From an uncultured Bacteroidia bacterium (GTDB taxonomy: Bacteria; Bacteroidota; Bacteroidia; NS11-12g; UBA9320), in NCBI GenBank assembly GCA_905478335.1, contig CAJQIC010000029.1, positions 1-64,000 of the forward strand: 64,000 nucleotides of DNA. The letters are read 5' to 3'. Every line of letters starts with the position of its first letter. Positions within the stretch are counted from its first letter, which is position 1. Below the pieces are notes generated by a model. The model saw only the letters and a list, made by a program, of their open reading frames with translations, did no database searches and was not told the origin of the DNA. Positions 42,802-51,967 of this stretch are shown here, piece after piece. The translations under genes were made by a program, and so were the position numbers.

Positions 42802-43826
42802 TGAAAACCGCAGTAGTTAGCGCTTCAGGCAAGTTTTATGGCAGTGAACAAGTGTTATTTGATTGGCTAACAACTTGCGAAGATGTATACGATGTTTACG
42901 TTCCAGCAAACTCGGAATTTGAAACACTACTAAAAAGGAATACCCTAAAACATAGGATTCTATCTTTTCGTTCAGTCTATTCACTTTATTTTCAAATCGC
43001 GATACGAATCATAACAGGTTCACTGAATACAATATATCAGAATGAAGGAGGTCATATAAGATATTGCCTGGCTCTAAGTAAACTCTTTAAGACTGCAAAA
43101 TTTGTAATCCACTTGCGTATTCTGGAAGACATTCATAGGGTACCTGATAATTCCCCGCAAAACGTATCATATGTTACCATATCTAATTATATGAGTAGGC
43201 AAATGATCGATCAAGGCTGCAAAATGGTGCATGACCCATTTCATTTCAATCAAAACTTTTCGCCTACTTCATTGATGGAAAGTGACTGTATAAACGTTGG
43301 GATCATTGGTAGGATCTCAGAAGGGAAAGGTCTACAGCATATCGTAGATTTATGTAGACAAATACGCAAAACCAATGAGAACATCCAGCTCCATTTATTT
43401 GGGCAGCGGGTAGTTACCCATGACACAGAATCAATGCATGCTGAACTTGATATGTACGACGGGAAAGAAATTATTTTACATGGATTTACAGACAAATCAC
43501 AAATCTATACATCCATTGATGTGGTGCTACATTTAGCAAAAAAGGAACCGTTAGGAAGAATATTCTTCGAAGCTCTAAACGAACTAAAGCCCTTTGTCGG
43601 CTTTCAAAGCGGAGGTATTGGAGAGTTGAGTGAAATATGCAATAATGCGACTTATTTTCTATCAGCAGAAGACCGGAACCTATCTGAAACAATACTGACA
43701 ACAATAAAAAGAATTGCGTCTGAATACGTTGACGCATGTAACGTTCAAATAAAATCTAAACATATAGCGATAAAGCAATTTGATCAAAAATCTTATAATC
43801 AAGTTCTTTCGCAATTAATCATTTAA
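42801..43826 (+). CDS. GT4 glycosyltransferase
   Basis: 341 residues. The N-terminus TAVVSASGKFYGSEQVLFDWL resembles acceptor loops of GT4 enzymes. The C-terminal domain has VGIIGRISEGKGLQHIVDLC and KEPLGRIFFEALNELKPFVGF (an E-x7-E-like donor motif). The start shares one base with the lipoprotein stop; the stop is 1 bp before the carbamoyltransferase. Specificity is unknown. Confidence 0.83.
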   Translation: MKTAVVSASGKFYGSEQVLFDWLTTCEDVYDVYVPANSEFETLLKRNTLKHRILSFRSVYSLYFQIAIRIITGSLNTIYQNEGGHIRYCLALSKLFKTAKFVIHLRILEDIHRVPDNSPQNVSYVTISNYMSRQMIDQGCKMVHDPFHFNQNFSPTSLMESDCINVGIIGRISEGKGLQHIVDLCRQIRKTNENIQLHLFGQRVVTHDTESMHAELDMYDGKEIILHGFTDKSQIYTSIDVVLHLAKKEPLGRIFFEALNELKPFVGFQSGGIGELSEICNNATYFLSAEDRNLSETILTTIKRIASEYVDACNVQIKSKHIAIKQFDQKSYNQVLSQLII

Positions 43827-43827
43827 T

Positions 43828-45639
43828 ATGAATAACTACATTTTAGGACTTCATGTGAGTCATAATTCAAGTGCCTGTTTGTTCAAAGGGGGAAGTTTGC
43901 TTTTTGCAGTTCAAGAAGAACGCCTAACCCGTGTAAAACAGCATGAAGGATTCCCTCATAAGGCTGTCGAATTTGTACTTAACAAACCAGGGATTAAACC
44001 AGGGGATATTTCAGCAATAGCCATTGCGGGAGTCCACCAGCACATGGAAAACCCAATTCATGTGTATTTAAAAGACGCTACTGACCCAAAACCTGCATCG
44101 TCTTTTTTTGGTCGTGCATCTGCTTCAATTAAGGGCAGGTTGAATCTGTCTATATTGGATAGCGCCATTTATTCCAAAGGCCAATACCAAAAGTACATCC
44201 ATAATGAACTTGAGACATTAGGGTTTAACTTAAATGCATCTCCTTTGTCGTATTACGACCATCACCTATGTCATGCAACAAGTGCTTTTTATCCAAGCGG
44301 ATATGATCATGCGCTTATAATTACTCAAGATGGAAGAGGAGATTTTCTTTCTGGTTCTGTTTGGGAAGGAAAAGGGAGTGAATTGAATTTAAGCACGTCT
44401 CAAAGTAGTGATTCATCTATTGCTCAATTGTATGCTGGTGTAACAATGTATTTAGGTTTTACACCTCTTAAACATGAGGGTAAGATTACAGGTTTAGCGG
44501 CTTATGGAAAAGACTCAGAACTCAATAGTAAAATCCAAAACTTATTTGAGGTTTCTGACAATGGTCAAATAATTCGGAAAAATGACCTTCCGGAATTGGT
44601 TGAGTTAGAATCGTTATTAGACGGCCGTGAACGCAAAATTATTAATGCTTCTCCAGACGAGTATCGGGCATTTGTGCAATTTGGCTATTTGTTTCAGCGA
44701 TGGTTAAAACGACATACGGATGGTATGACGCGAGAAGATGTTGCATACGCTATTCAAGACACTACTGAGAAATTAATAGTGCAATCTGTTAATAACCTAC
44801 TTGCCCACTTACAAATTAAGGATGCAATCAACATATGCCTCGCCGGGGGATTATTTGCCAATGTTAAGGTTAATCAAAGAATACGAGAATGTAACCCTCT
44901 AGTTGCTAATGTGTTTGTTCAACCGGCGATGGGAGATGAAGGCCTCGCTATTGGCGCAGCCTTGATGGAAATGCAAAAGAATCAAGTTAAGTGCGAACCT
45001 TTTACGAATATGTACTTTGGTAATGAATATAGTGACGACGAAATCCATGAGGAATTGTCTAACTGGGCAGATAACTTCACATATCAAAAGTATGACGAGG
45101 TGGAATCTGAGATTGCTAAGCATATATATGAAGGCAAAGTAGTAGGACGTTTTAACGGCGCAATGGAATTTGGTCCACGAGCGTTGGGTAACAGATCCAT
45201 CATCATTCATCCAACAAATAAGGATATGAACGATATCGTTAACAAAAGACTTAAACGTACAGAGTTTATGCCTTTTGCACCTAGTGTAATCGATTATAGA
45301 TGTAAAGACTACTTCAAGAACTATGATGAGAAACATCTTACTGCTGATTGGATGACCGTTACGTATGACGTTTACGATGAAAAGGTGGAAAGCATTGCAG
45401 CGGTGGTTCATGTCGACAACACTGCAAGACCGCAAGTGGTGAAATCAGAATCCAATCCCTCGTATTACAAGATTCTAGATGAGTTCAACAAGCTAAGCGG
45501 TATTGGCTGCTTCGTTAATACGAGTTTCAATATGCACGAAGAACCAATTATTGCAACACCATACGATGCTATGCGTGCGTTTGAACAAGGAAGTGTTGAT
45601 TGTTTGGCCATCGGCAATTACATCGTTTGGCCAAAATAA
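43828..45639 (+). CDS. NodU/CmcH-family O-carbamoyltransferase (copy 1)
   Basis: 603 residues. The N-terminal TsaD/Kae1-like domain has LGLHVSHNSSACLF, HHLCHATSAFYPSGYDHALIITQDGRGD and CLAGGLFANVKVNQRI. The C-terminal domain has GRFNGAMEFGPRALGNRSII and VNTSFNMHEEPIIATPYDA. Such enzymes move the carbamoyl group of carbamoyl phosphate to a sugar hydroxyl via carbamoyl-AMP. A second member lies at 54196. It abuts the following GT gene without a gap. Confidence 0.9.
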   Translation: MNNYILGLHVSHNSSACLFKGGSLLFAVQEERLTRVKQHEGFPHKAVEFVLNKPGIKPGDISAIAIAGVHQHMENPIHVYLKDATDPKPASSFFGRASASIKGRLNLSILDSAIYSKGQYQKYIHNELETLGFNLNASPLSYYDHHLCHATSAFYPSGYDHALIITQDGRGDFLSGSVWEGKGSELNLSTSQSSDSSIAQLYAGVTMYLGFTPLKHEGKITGLAAYGKDSELNSKIQNLFEVSDNGQIIRKNDLPELVELESLLDGRERKIINASPDEYRAFVQFGYLFQRWLKRHTDGMTREDVAYAIQDTTEKLIVQSVNNLLAHLQIKDAINICLAGGLFANVKVNQRIRECNPLVANVFVQPAMGDEGLAIGAALMEMQKNQVKCEPFTNMYFGNEYSDDEIHEELSNWADNFTYQKYDEVESEIAKHIYEGKVVGRFNGAMEFGPRALGNRSIIIHPTNKDMNDIVNKRLKRTEFMPFAPSVIDYRCKDYFKNYDEKHLTADWMTVTYDVYDEKVESIAAVVHVDNTARPQVVKSESNPSYYKILDEFNKLSGIGCFVNTSFNMHEEPIIATPYDAMRAFEQGSVDCLAIGNYIVWPK

Positions 45640-46779
45640 ATGGTTAATCTCATCGTCATTCACTTTCAACCCATTGAGTATTACCCTCCTACTCACAATT
45701 TCCTAAAGTACGTTGACGAAAGAAACGATCTATCTGTTACTGTTTTGACCACCAAAAATGGGAAAGGCATTCAACCTTACACTTATAAAAACGTGCATGT
45801 TGAAAGGTTGAGCCATGTGGATGGTAAAACGAGTCGGTTTGCGAGATTGTTTTCGATTATTAGATTTAATCTATTGGCTGTTTTCATGGTACTGCGAAAA
45901 TCTTTCGACTGTCTATATTTCTACGAAACATGGTCTGTTTTTCCTGCTCTAATAGCTAAAACAGTGGCATCAAAGGACAAACGATTCTATGCGCATTTTC
46001 ATGAGTACACATCAAATGTTCAGCTGAACTCAAATGAAACATTTATTTTCAGGCAACTTTATCGAGTTGAGAAAAAGCTCATGCCTACTATGAATTGGGT
46101 GTCTCACACCAATATGCATAGAATGGAACTATATAAGATAGACGTTCCTAATTTACGGTTGGAATCGTGTAAAATACAGCCTAATTACCCTCCTTTAGAG
46201 TGGCAGTCAAACATCACACCGACGGATATAGCAAACAACGACCCGTTAAAGCTCGTTTATGTTGGCTCACTATCTTCACAAAACATGTACTTCGAAGAAG
46301 TAGTTACTTGGGTTGAAAGCCATAATGGCTCGATTTCGTTAGACCTGTATTCCATAAATCTAAATAAAGACGTTCAGAGCTTTCTTGAAAAACATAAAAT
46401 CCAGCATACTCAAGTCAAATCCAAAGTGTTGTACGACGACTTACCGCACGTATTGTCCAAATACGATATAGGTTTGGTGATATACAATGGAGGAAATTTA
46501 AATTACGTATATAACGCTCCAAATAAGTTGTTTGAGTACCATATATGTGGTTTGGATATTTGGTTTTCATCAGACCTCAAAACGAGTTTCAATTACAAAA
46601 CGACCGATACGTATCCCAAAATTGTAGATGTAGACTTTAAAGACCTGCTGAGTTTCGATTACAAAACGGCTTTAAATCGTGAACACCTTCAATTAAAAAT
46701 ACATAAATACACCTCGGAGCAAGTATACAGCGTAATTGTTGATGACTTCACCAATGAAAGTACTCATCCCCAACTATAG
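45640..46779 (+). CDS. Glycosyltransferase, GT4-like (diverged)
   Basis: 379 residues. The GT-B pattern is weak: LIVIHFQPIEYYPPTHNFLKYV at the start, YFYETWSVFPALIA and FYAHFHEYTSNVQ in the middle, and KLVYVGSLSSQNMYFEEVV plus NAPNKLFEYHICGLDIWF in the donor half. The latter is the usual place of the E-x7-E motif. It starts right at the carbamoyltransferase stop and its last 26 bp overlap the next gene. The family is likely; specificity is unknown. Confidence 0.7.
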   Translation: MVNLIVIHFQPIEYYPPTHNFLKYVDERNDLSVTVLTTKNGKGIQPYTYKNVHVERLSHVDGKTSRFARLFSIIRFNLLAVFMVLRKSFDCLYFYETWSVFPALIAKTVASKDKRFYAHFHEYTSNVQLNSNETFIFRQLYRVEKKLMPTMNWVSHTNMHRMELYKIDVPNLRLESCKIQPNYPPLEWQSNITPTDIANNDPLKLVYVGSLSSQNMYFEEVVTWVESHNGSISLDLYSINLNKDVQSFLEKHKIQHTQVKSKVLYDDLPHVLSKYDIGLVIYNGGNLNYVYNAPNKLFEYHICGLDIWFSSDLKTSFNYKTTDTYPKIVDVDFKDLLSFDYKTALNREHLQLKIHKYTSEQVYSVIVDDFTNESTHPQL

Positions 46780-47737
46780 AACCCCGGATTCATTTGTGGA
46801 CAATGTTGCCCATACGCTAATAAAAATGGGTCATAGCGTTACAACAATGCCGGCTATTTCGAATCAAAATATAGACGCAAAGTATAAAGTGTTTTTGCGT
46901 TTGGCTAAGCAAGTTGTTTTGAAAGACAACTGGACACTTCAGGAAAAATGGCTCGAAAAGGAATTAAAGCATAACACAACATACGATTTACTCTTAACAC
47001 TGACACAGGCTCTACCTGAAGAGCTATTGCACGAAGCGAAAAAGAAAGGAATGGTAACCGCGGTTTGGTGGGGAGACACTCCTGCCAATATGAAAAAACA
47101 CGGTTTACTTGTTGATGGATGGGACAAGATCTTCATTAAGGACCAAAATGCAGTAAAAAAACTGCATGGGCTAGGCCTTGATGCGTCGCTGCTACATGAA
47201 GCCATGAATCCTGACTGGCACAAACCTTTGTATACACATATCAATAATGAAGTAGTGGTGGCTGGTTCGTTTTACGATTACAGGAACTATTTAGTTGACA
47301 AATTACTTGCCAAAGATGTTGAAATGGGCTTGTATGGCAGACGCCTTTCAAAGTGGGTTAGCCAACGGATTAAAGCCATACATAGAGAAAAATTTATTGT
47401 ACGAGAAGATAAGAGTCGAATATTTGGTTCTGGCTTGGCCTGCTTAAATTCGACGGCCATGAGCGAATTTGATTCCCTGAACTGTAGAGCGTTTGAAATT
47501 GCTGGTGCCGAAGGATTACAGTTTTTAGAATATAGAGCATCTGTCCATGATTGCTTTGAAGACGGGACAGAAATAAAGACATTTAAAAGCATTGAAGAGC
47601 TCATTGGACTCATTGATTGGGCTAAGAAGGCCCCACACGAGGCATTAAGAGTAAGGCAAGCTGGCCATAAACGAGCCATGGCAGAACATACTTATGAGCA
47701 CAGACTTAATTACATATTTAACACTATTAATAGCTGA
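46754..47737 (+). CDS. CgeB-like glycosyltransferase
   Basis: About 327 residues from the ATG at 46754 (MKVLIPNYRTPDSFV); TTG 46736 and ATG 46742 are other options. It has WWGDTPANMKKHGLLVDGWDKIFIKD, MNPDWHKPL, GLYGRRLSKWV and FNSTAMSEFDSLNCRAFEIAGAEGLQ-like segments typical of the CgeB/DUF3880 glycosyltransferase family. The C-terminal YEHRL is also common there. The last base is the first base of the aminotransferase ATG. Acceptor unknown. Confidence 0.78.
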   Translation: MKVLIPNYRTPDSFVDNVAHTLIKMGHSVTTMPAISNQNIDAKYKVFLRLAKQVVLKDNWTLQEKWLEKELKHNTTYDLLLTLTQALPEELLHEAKKKGMVTAVWWGDTPANMKKHGLLVDGWDKIFIKDQNAVKKLHGLGLDASLLHEAMNPDWHKPLYTHINNEVVVAGSFYDYRNYLVDKLLAKDVEMGLYGRRLSKWVSQRIKAIHREKFIVREDKSRIFGSGLACLNSTAMSEFDSLNCRAFEIAGAEGLQFLEYRASVHDCFEDGTEIKTFKSIEELIGLIDWAKKAPHEALRVRQAGHKRAMAEHTYEHRLNYIFNTINS

Positions 47738-48837
47738 TGACTAAACCATTTATTCCAATTTCTGAACCCTCAATAGGTCCCTTAGAAATTGAGTACGTTA
47801 CGGATGCCGTAAAATCGACATGGATATCTTCTATTGGGCCCTATATCAATAGATTTGAATCAGAATTTGCCAAATTCTGTGGAACTAAACACGCGATAGC
47901 TGTTAGTAACGGTACAGTTGCAATCCATTTGGCATTAGTCGCTCATGGAATAAAACCAGGAGACGAAGTTATAATGCCAAATCTTTCTTTCATAGCAACC
48001 GCTAACGCAGTCTATCACGCGGGAGCAATACCAATCTTTGTTGACATTGACCCTGTAAATCTTGGAATTGACGCAGCATTGATCGAACAACATATTACGG
48101 CTAAAACAAAGGCGATTATGCCCGTTCATTTGTACGGTCATCCAGCTAATATGGTCGAAATCAATAAGGTTGCTGAAAAATATAGTTTGATAGTAATTGA
48201 AGATGCAGCGGAAGCCCACGGTGCACAAATTAACGGCAAGACTGTTGGTTCTTGGGGTCATTCTGCCACGTTTAGTTTCTATGGTAATAAGAATCTAACA
48301 ACAGGTGAAGGCGGTATGATTACTACCAACGATGACTACATCGCTGATCGCTGTAAGTTTTTACGGGACCATGCAATGACCAAAGAAAAAAGATACTGGC
48401 ATACGGAAGTTGGGTATAATTATAGAATGACCAACTTACAAGCAGCTTTGGGTTGCGCCCAACTTAGCCGCATTCACGATTTATTGGGAAGAAGGCAATG
48501 GATTTTCAATGAGTATATGAAACGGCTTGGGTCCGACGACAGAATTGTGTTAAATCGAACTGAAACCTGGGCAACGAACTCATATTGGCTTATTTGTGTT
48601 GAAATTGTTGGGCTGTATGATAAAAAAAGAGAGCAACTGATGCAAGACTTAAAAGCTGAAGGGGTCGACTCAAGACCATATTTTTACCCCACGTCCGAAA
48701 TGCCTTATATAAATGAGGACGTTAACACTCCAGTCACATTTGAAGTGGCATATAGAGGACTAAATTTGCCAACTTTTTTTGGCATAACAGAAGCCCAAAT
48801 TGAGCGTGTTTGTAAGACATTATTATCTCGTTTATAA
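47737..48837 (+). CDS. DegT/StrS aminotransferase, GDP-perosamine synthase-like
   Basis: A 366-residue PLP enzyme. The N-terminus IPISEPSIGPLEIEYVTDAV with STWISSIGPYINRFE, plus VSNGTVAIHLAL and IEDAAEAHGAQ, lead to the PLP-lysine Lys185 in FYGNKNLTTGEGGMI. The STWISS and GNK-TTGEGG forms are typical of RfbE/Per, which turns GDP-4-keto-6-deoxymannose (the Gmd product) into GDP-perosamine. A UDP-linked substrate (WbpE-type) is an alternative. It overlaps both neighbours by one base. Confidence 0.87.
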   Translation: MTKPFIPISEPSIGPLEIEYVTDAVKSTWISSIGPYINRFESEFAKFCGTKHAIAVSNGTVAIHLALVAHGIKPGDEVIMPNLSFIATANAVYHAGAIPIFVDIDPVNLGIDAALIEQHITAKTKAIMPVHLYGHPANMVEINKVAEKYSLIVIEDAAEAHGAQINGKTVGSWGHSATFSFYGNKNLTTGEGGMITTNDDYIADRCKFLRDHAMTKEKRYWHTEVGYNYRMTNLQAALGCAQLSRIHDLLGRRQWIFNEYMKRLGSDDRIVLNRTETWATNSYWLICVEIVGLYDKKREQLMQDLKAEGVDSRPYFYPTSEMPYINEDVNTPVTFEVAYRGLNLPTFFGITEAQIERVCKTLLSRL

Positions 48838-49454
48838 TGATTAGAAGTCTGTTTGAAGGGTGCATACGAAACATTTCAGGACCAATAGGAATAAAGGTTC
48901 GAAGGTGGTACTACACTAGGCGATTAAAGACTTGTGGCACCAAACTAACGGTAAGCGAAGGTGTATATTTCGACAACCCTTCTTGCATAAGCCTTGGGGA
49001 TTTTGTTTGGGTTGACCGTGGAAGTAAATTAATTGCTGGAAAAATTGAATCCGAAAATGTGATTCAAAAAGAAAGTGAGTCACCTGTACCCCAAGGGTTT
49101 ATTTCAATAGGAGATGAAGCACATATCGGCGTTGACACAATCCTTCAAGGTCACGGTGGAATATCAATCGGCAATAATTTTACAAGCTCACCAAGTACAA
49201 AGATTTACAGTTTATCGAATGATGTGAAAAAATCGAAACACGGAACAAATTCTAAAAACACCAACAATCGATTTTATATCTCCTCCCCCATATTAATCGC
49301 CAATAATGTTTGGTTTGGTGTAAACACGTTAATGGTATCAGGCCAAGTAGAAGACGATACTTTTATTCAACCAAACAGTATCGTGAACGGTAGGTTTCCA
49401 AAAAACAGCGTGATTGGCGGAAACCCAGCAGTTAGATTTGGAGATAGATTTTAA
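48837..49454 (+). CDS. Hexapeptide acyltransferase (LbH)
   Basis: 205 residues. Hexapeptide turns start near residue 45 (NPSCISLGDFVWVDRGSKLIAG) and continue through ISIGDEAHIGVDTILQGHGGISIGNNFTSSPSTKI to PILIANNVWFGVNTLMVSG and the IGGNPAVRF end. This matches sugar O-acetyltransferases of the CysE/LacA class. As it follows the aminotransferase, it could N-acylate the new amino group (as PerB does), an inference. Overlaps are one base on each side. Confidence 0.8.
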   Translation: MIRSLFEGCIRNISGPIGIKVRRWYYTRRLKTCGTKLTVSEGVYFDNPSCISLGDFVWVDRGSKLIAGKIESENVIQKESESPVPQGFISIGDEAHIGVDTILQGHGGISIGNNFTSSPSTKIYSLSNDVKKSKHGTNSKNTNNRFYISSPILIANNVWFGVNTLMVSGQVEDDTFIQPNSIVNGRFPKNSVIGGNPAVRFGDRF

Positions 49455-50578
49455 TGAAGAAGTTTTTTTTTCTTACCCCAGGTTGTTTCGACAAAGGTGG
49501 AATAAGTCGATATAGTCGATATCAAATCGACGCACTTCGCAATGTAGTTGGAGCGGACAAACTTTGGGTTGCTTCTTTGATGGGTAAGACAACTGATAGT
49601 TTTGAGGAATCATTTGATGTCGATTACTCAGGTACCAGTAATGGCAAAATTCAGCAGATCAAATTTGCTTTGTTCTTCATTATTAAAGCCATTGTACATC
49701 GTCCTAAAGTCATACACGTTGCTCATATCAATTTTAGTGGATTGGTAGTTTTCATAGCAAATCTCGTTGGTGCCAAAACGGTTCTGAATGTATATGGCTT
49801 AGAGATTTGGAGTAAATTATCGCGGGACGCCACTTGGGGACTTAAAAAAGTAGATTACATTATTTCCGACTGCCACAATACAAAGAATTACTTAGTTGAT
49901 AATAATATACGACGCGACGAGGACATAACAGTTATATGGGACTGTGTAGATATAGAGAAGTTTAAACCTGCTTCACTAGATAAACTAGAGCAATTGGCAA
50001 TAGATTACCAACTTCCGGCAAAAAGTGAAAAGATGGCGATTTTAACCCTCGGCAGAGTTTCTTATGCGGCTAAACATAAAGGATATAATAGGTTGATTCA
50101 TGCTTACGCACAATTAGATACTGATAAGTTCTATCTGGTAATTGCAGGTAAAGGTGATATGGTAAATGAACTGAAAGAATTAACCGTAGATTTAAACATA
50201 TCGGATTCCGTATACTTCGCTGGAATGATACATGAAGAAGACATGGCCGCAATCTACAGTTATGCAGATATTTTCTCTCTCGTTAGTGAAGCGGGCGACA
50301 AAAAAGGAGAAGGAATACCGTTAACACCCATAGAAGCCATGGCATGTGGTACCCCAATCATTGTTGGGGATGAAGACGGAAGTCGAGAGGCAATCATTGA
50401 TGAAAATGGAATCTGTGTGGCAAGTCATGATCAAAAAGGGTACCTTGAGGCGGTCAACACGATTACAAGTGATGTAGATACTTTCAGCAAAAAAGCTCTA
50501 GAAATCGCTACACAAGTTTTTTCTTATACCATGTTTCTAGAGAAACATAAAACCTTCTATACGGCGCTTAAGAATTGA
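49454..50578 (+). CDS. GT4 glycosyltransferase
   Basis: 374 residues, a clear GT4. It has FFLTPGCFDKGGISRYSRYQ (acceptor glycine loop), VLNVYGLEIW, VIWDCVDIEKFKP, ILTLGRVSYAAKHKGYNRLI and the donor motif EGIPLTPIEAMACGTPIIVG. Overlaps are one base at the start and 4 bp with the polymerase-like gene. Specificity unknown. Confidence 0.9.
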   Translation: MKKFFFLTPGCFDKGGISRYSRYQIDALRNVVGADKLWVASLMGKTTDSFEESFDVDYSGTSNGKIQQIKFALFFIIKAIVHRPKVIHVAHINFSGLVVFIANLVGAKTVLNVYGLEIWSKLSRDATWGLKKVDYIISDCHNTKNYLVDNNIRRDEDITVIWDCVDIEKFKPASLDKLEQLAIDYQLPAKSEKMAILTLGRVSYAAKHKGYNRLIHAYAQLDTDKFYLVIAGKGDMVNELKELTVDLNISDSVYFAGMIHEEDMAAIYSYADIFSLVSEAGDKKGEGIPLTPIEAMACGTPIIVGDEDGSREAIIDENGICVASHDQKGYLEAVNTITSDVDTFSKKALEIATQVFSYTMFLEKHKTFYTALKN

Positions 50579-51966
50579 GGTTTTTTTACTTTTTTCTAAG
50601 GATTCTGTTCTGTTATTTGGCTGGCAAATATTTGGCCAGCAAATACAGTGACGTATCAGTATTAGCCGGATTTTCATTGGTATATGGAATACACTTGGTT
50701 GCTGTGTTACTATGGACTTTCCGGAAACGAATGCCTTACATTGAACTCCTTTTAGCATCAATGGCGATTCAGTTATTAATTGCTCCTTTTCTCGAATATC
50801 ATTATTATTATAATGAGATTTTTGGTGTCATGCATGTCACTGAGACTGCTTATTTTGAATTTGTAACCTTTGCAATTCTTGCTCTTGAAACAGGGTTAAT
50901 TATATTCAATAAACAACTGTCTGAGCATGATGTATTCACAAGAATGAAAGCAGACGTACACATCTATGAAAAACTCGGAATAAAATTGATTGTCATCGGA
51001 TACATATTTTATCTGATAAACCTTTTCAACATTAGCCTTGGGTTTGCATTTATCATAAAAACTTTTACATACTTAAGGTTTATAGGATTGTTCTATTTGA
51101 TATGCAGTTCAAGTAAAAAAACGCTTAAATATACCTTGCTAATCTTTATTCCATTTCTTCTCGAAACACTTAAAGTCGCAATCTTCATTGAATTTTTCAT
51201 TATTAGTATTTGGACTGTTTCAATTCTGTTCCTCAAACGTAAAATATCTCCAATTTTCACTGCATCATTAGTAATTCTTGGCTTATTCTTTGCGATTATA
51301 TTGCAATCCGTTAAACATCAATATCGAGAACTAAAGTGGGGTGGTAAAGAGGTCTCATTGACAAAATTAATGTTAAACCAGCAATCGAAAATGGATGCTG
51401 ATCAGTATAAAGTAGTGGGTGCGATATTCAATGTACGCGTCAATCAGGGTTGGATTGTATCCGACGTTATAGAACACACAAGTCGTTCCAGATTCATTCA
51501 CGATGGCAAGTACTTAAGGGACGAGACAATAGGTATTTTATTACCGCGCCTTCTTTACCCAAGCAAACCAATTGTAGGGAGCCATGAGAAATTTGACAAG
51601 TTTGTAGGTTGGCACTTGGATAAAGGTACTGCAATGAACCTAGGACTAATGGGAGACGCATACGGTAACCTTGGATCAAAAAAGGGAATCGTCTTCATTT
51701 TTGGTTTTGGTTTACTCATTGGTTTCGGTCATAGAAAGTATCAAAATGCCCTAGTTACATTCCCAGATTTGCTTTGTTGGGCCCCGCTATTTTACAACTA
51801 TCTTATTCGCGCCGGTAATGAGTACTATATTATTACAAATTGGTATGTTAAAACTGGTTTCGTTACACTTCTGTTCTTTTACTTCGTTCGTAAGCGTATG
51901 ATTCAAAGTAACCAGTCGCCTAAGCACGAAATTCCAAGTCCAACACAAATTGCACCTGACTATTAA
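50575..51966 (+). CDS. Wzy-like O-antigen polymerase candidate
   Basis: 463 residues from a TTG start overlapping the previous TGA. About 10-11 membrane helices are present, with a large hydrophilic loop around residues 240-345 (rich in Lys and Arg: SVKHQYRELKWGG, RVNQGWIVSDVIEHT, RLLYPSKP). The large loop followed by two or three helices is the usual Wzy plan. Sequence identity is always low in this class. With Wzx, Wzz and WecA-like genes present, this is the best Wzy candidate of the locus, together with the alternative at 27997. Confidence 0.68.
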   Translation: MRFFYFFLRILFCYLAGKYLASKYSDVSVLAGFSLVYGIHLVAVLLWTFRKRMPYIELLLASMAIQLLIAPFLEYHYYYNEIFGVMHVTETAYFEFVTFAILALETGLIIFNKQLSEHDVFTRMKADVHIYEKLGIKLIVIGYIFYLINLFNISLGFAFIIKTFTYLRFIGLFYLICSSSKKTLKYTLLIFIPFLLETLKVAIFIEFFIISIWTVSILFLKRKISPIFTASLVILGLFFAIILQSVKHQYRELKWGGKEVSLTKLMLNQQSKMDADQYKVVGAIFNVRVNQGWIVSDVIEHTSRSRFIHDGKYLRDETIGILLPRLLYPSKPIVGSHEKFDKFVGWHLDKGTAMNLGLMGDAYGNLGSKKGIVFIFGFGLLIGFGHRKYQNALVTFPDLLCWAPLFYNYLIRAGNEYYIITNWYVKTGFVTLLFFYFVRKRMIQSNQSPKHEIPSPTQIAPDY

Positions 51967-51967
51967 T

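Noticed and set aside
44899-45435. 178-codon minus-strand open frame inside the carbamoyltransferase
   Set aside because: It is antisense to a strongly conserved gene and has no recognisable protein features.
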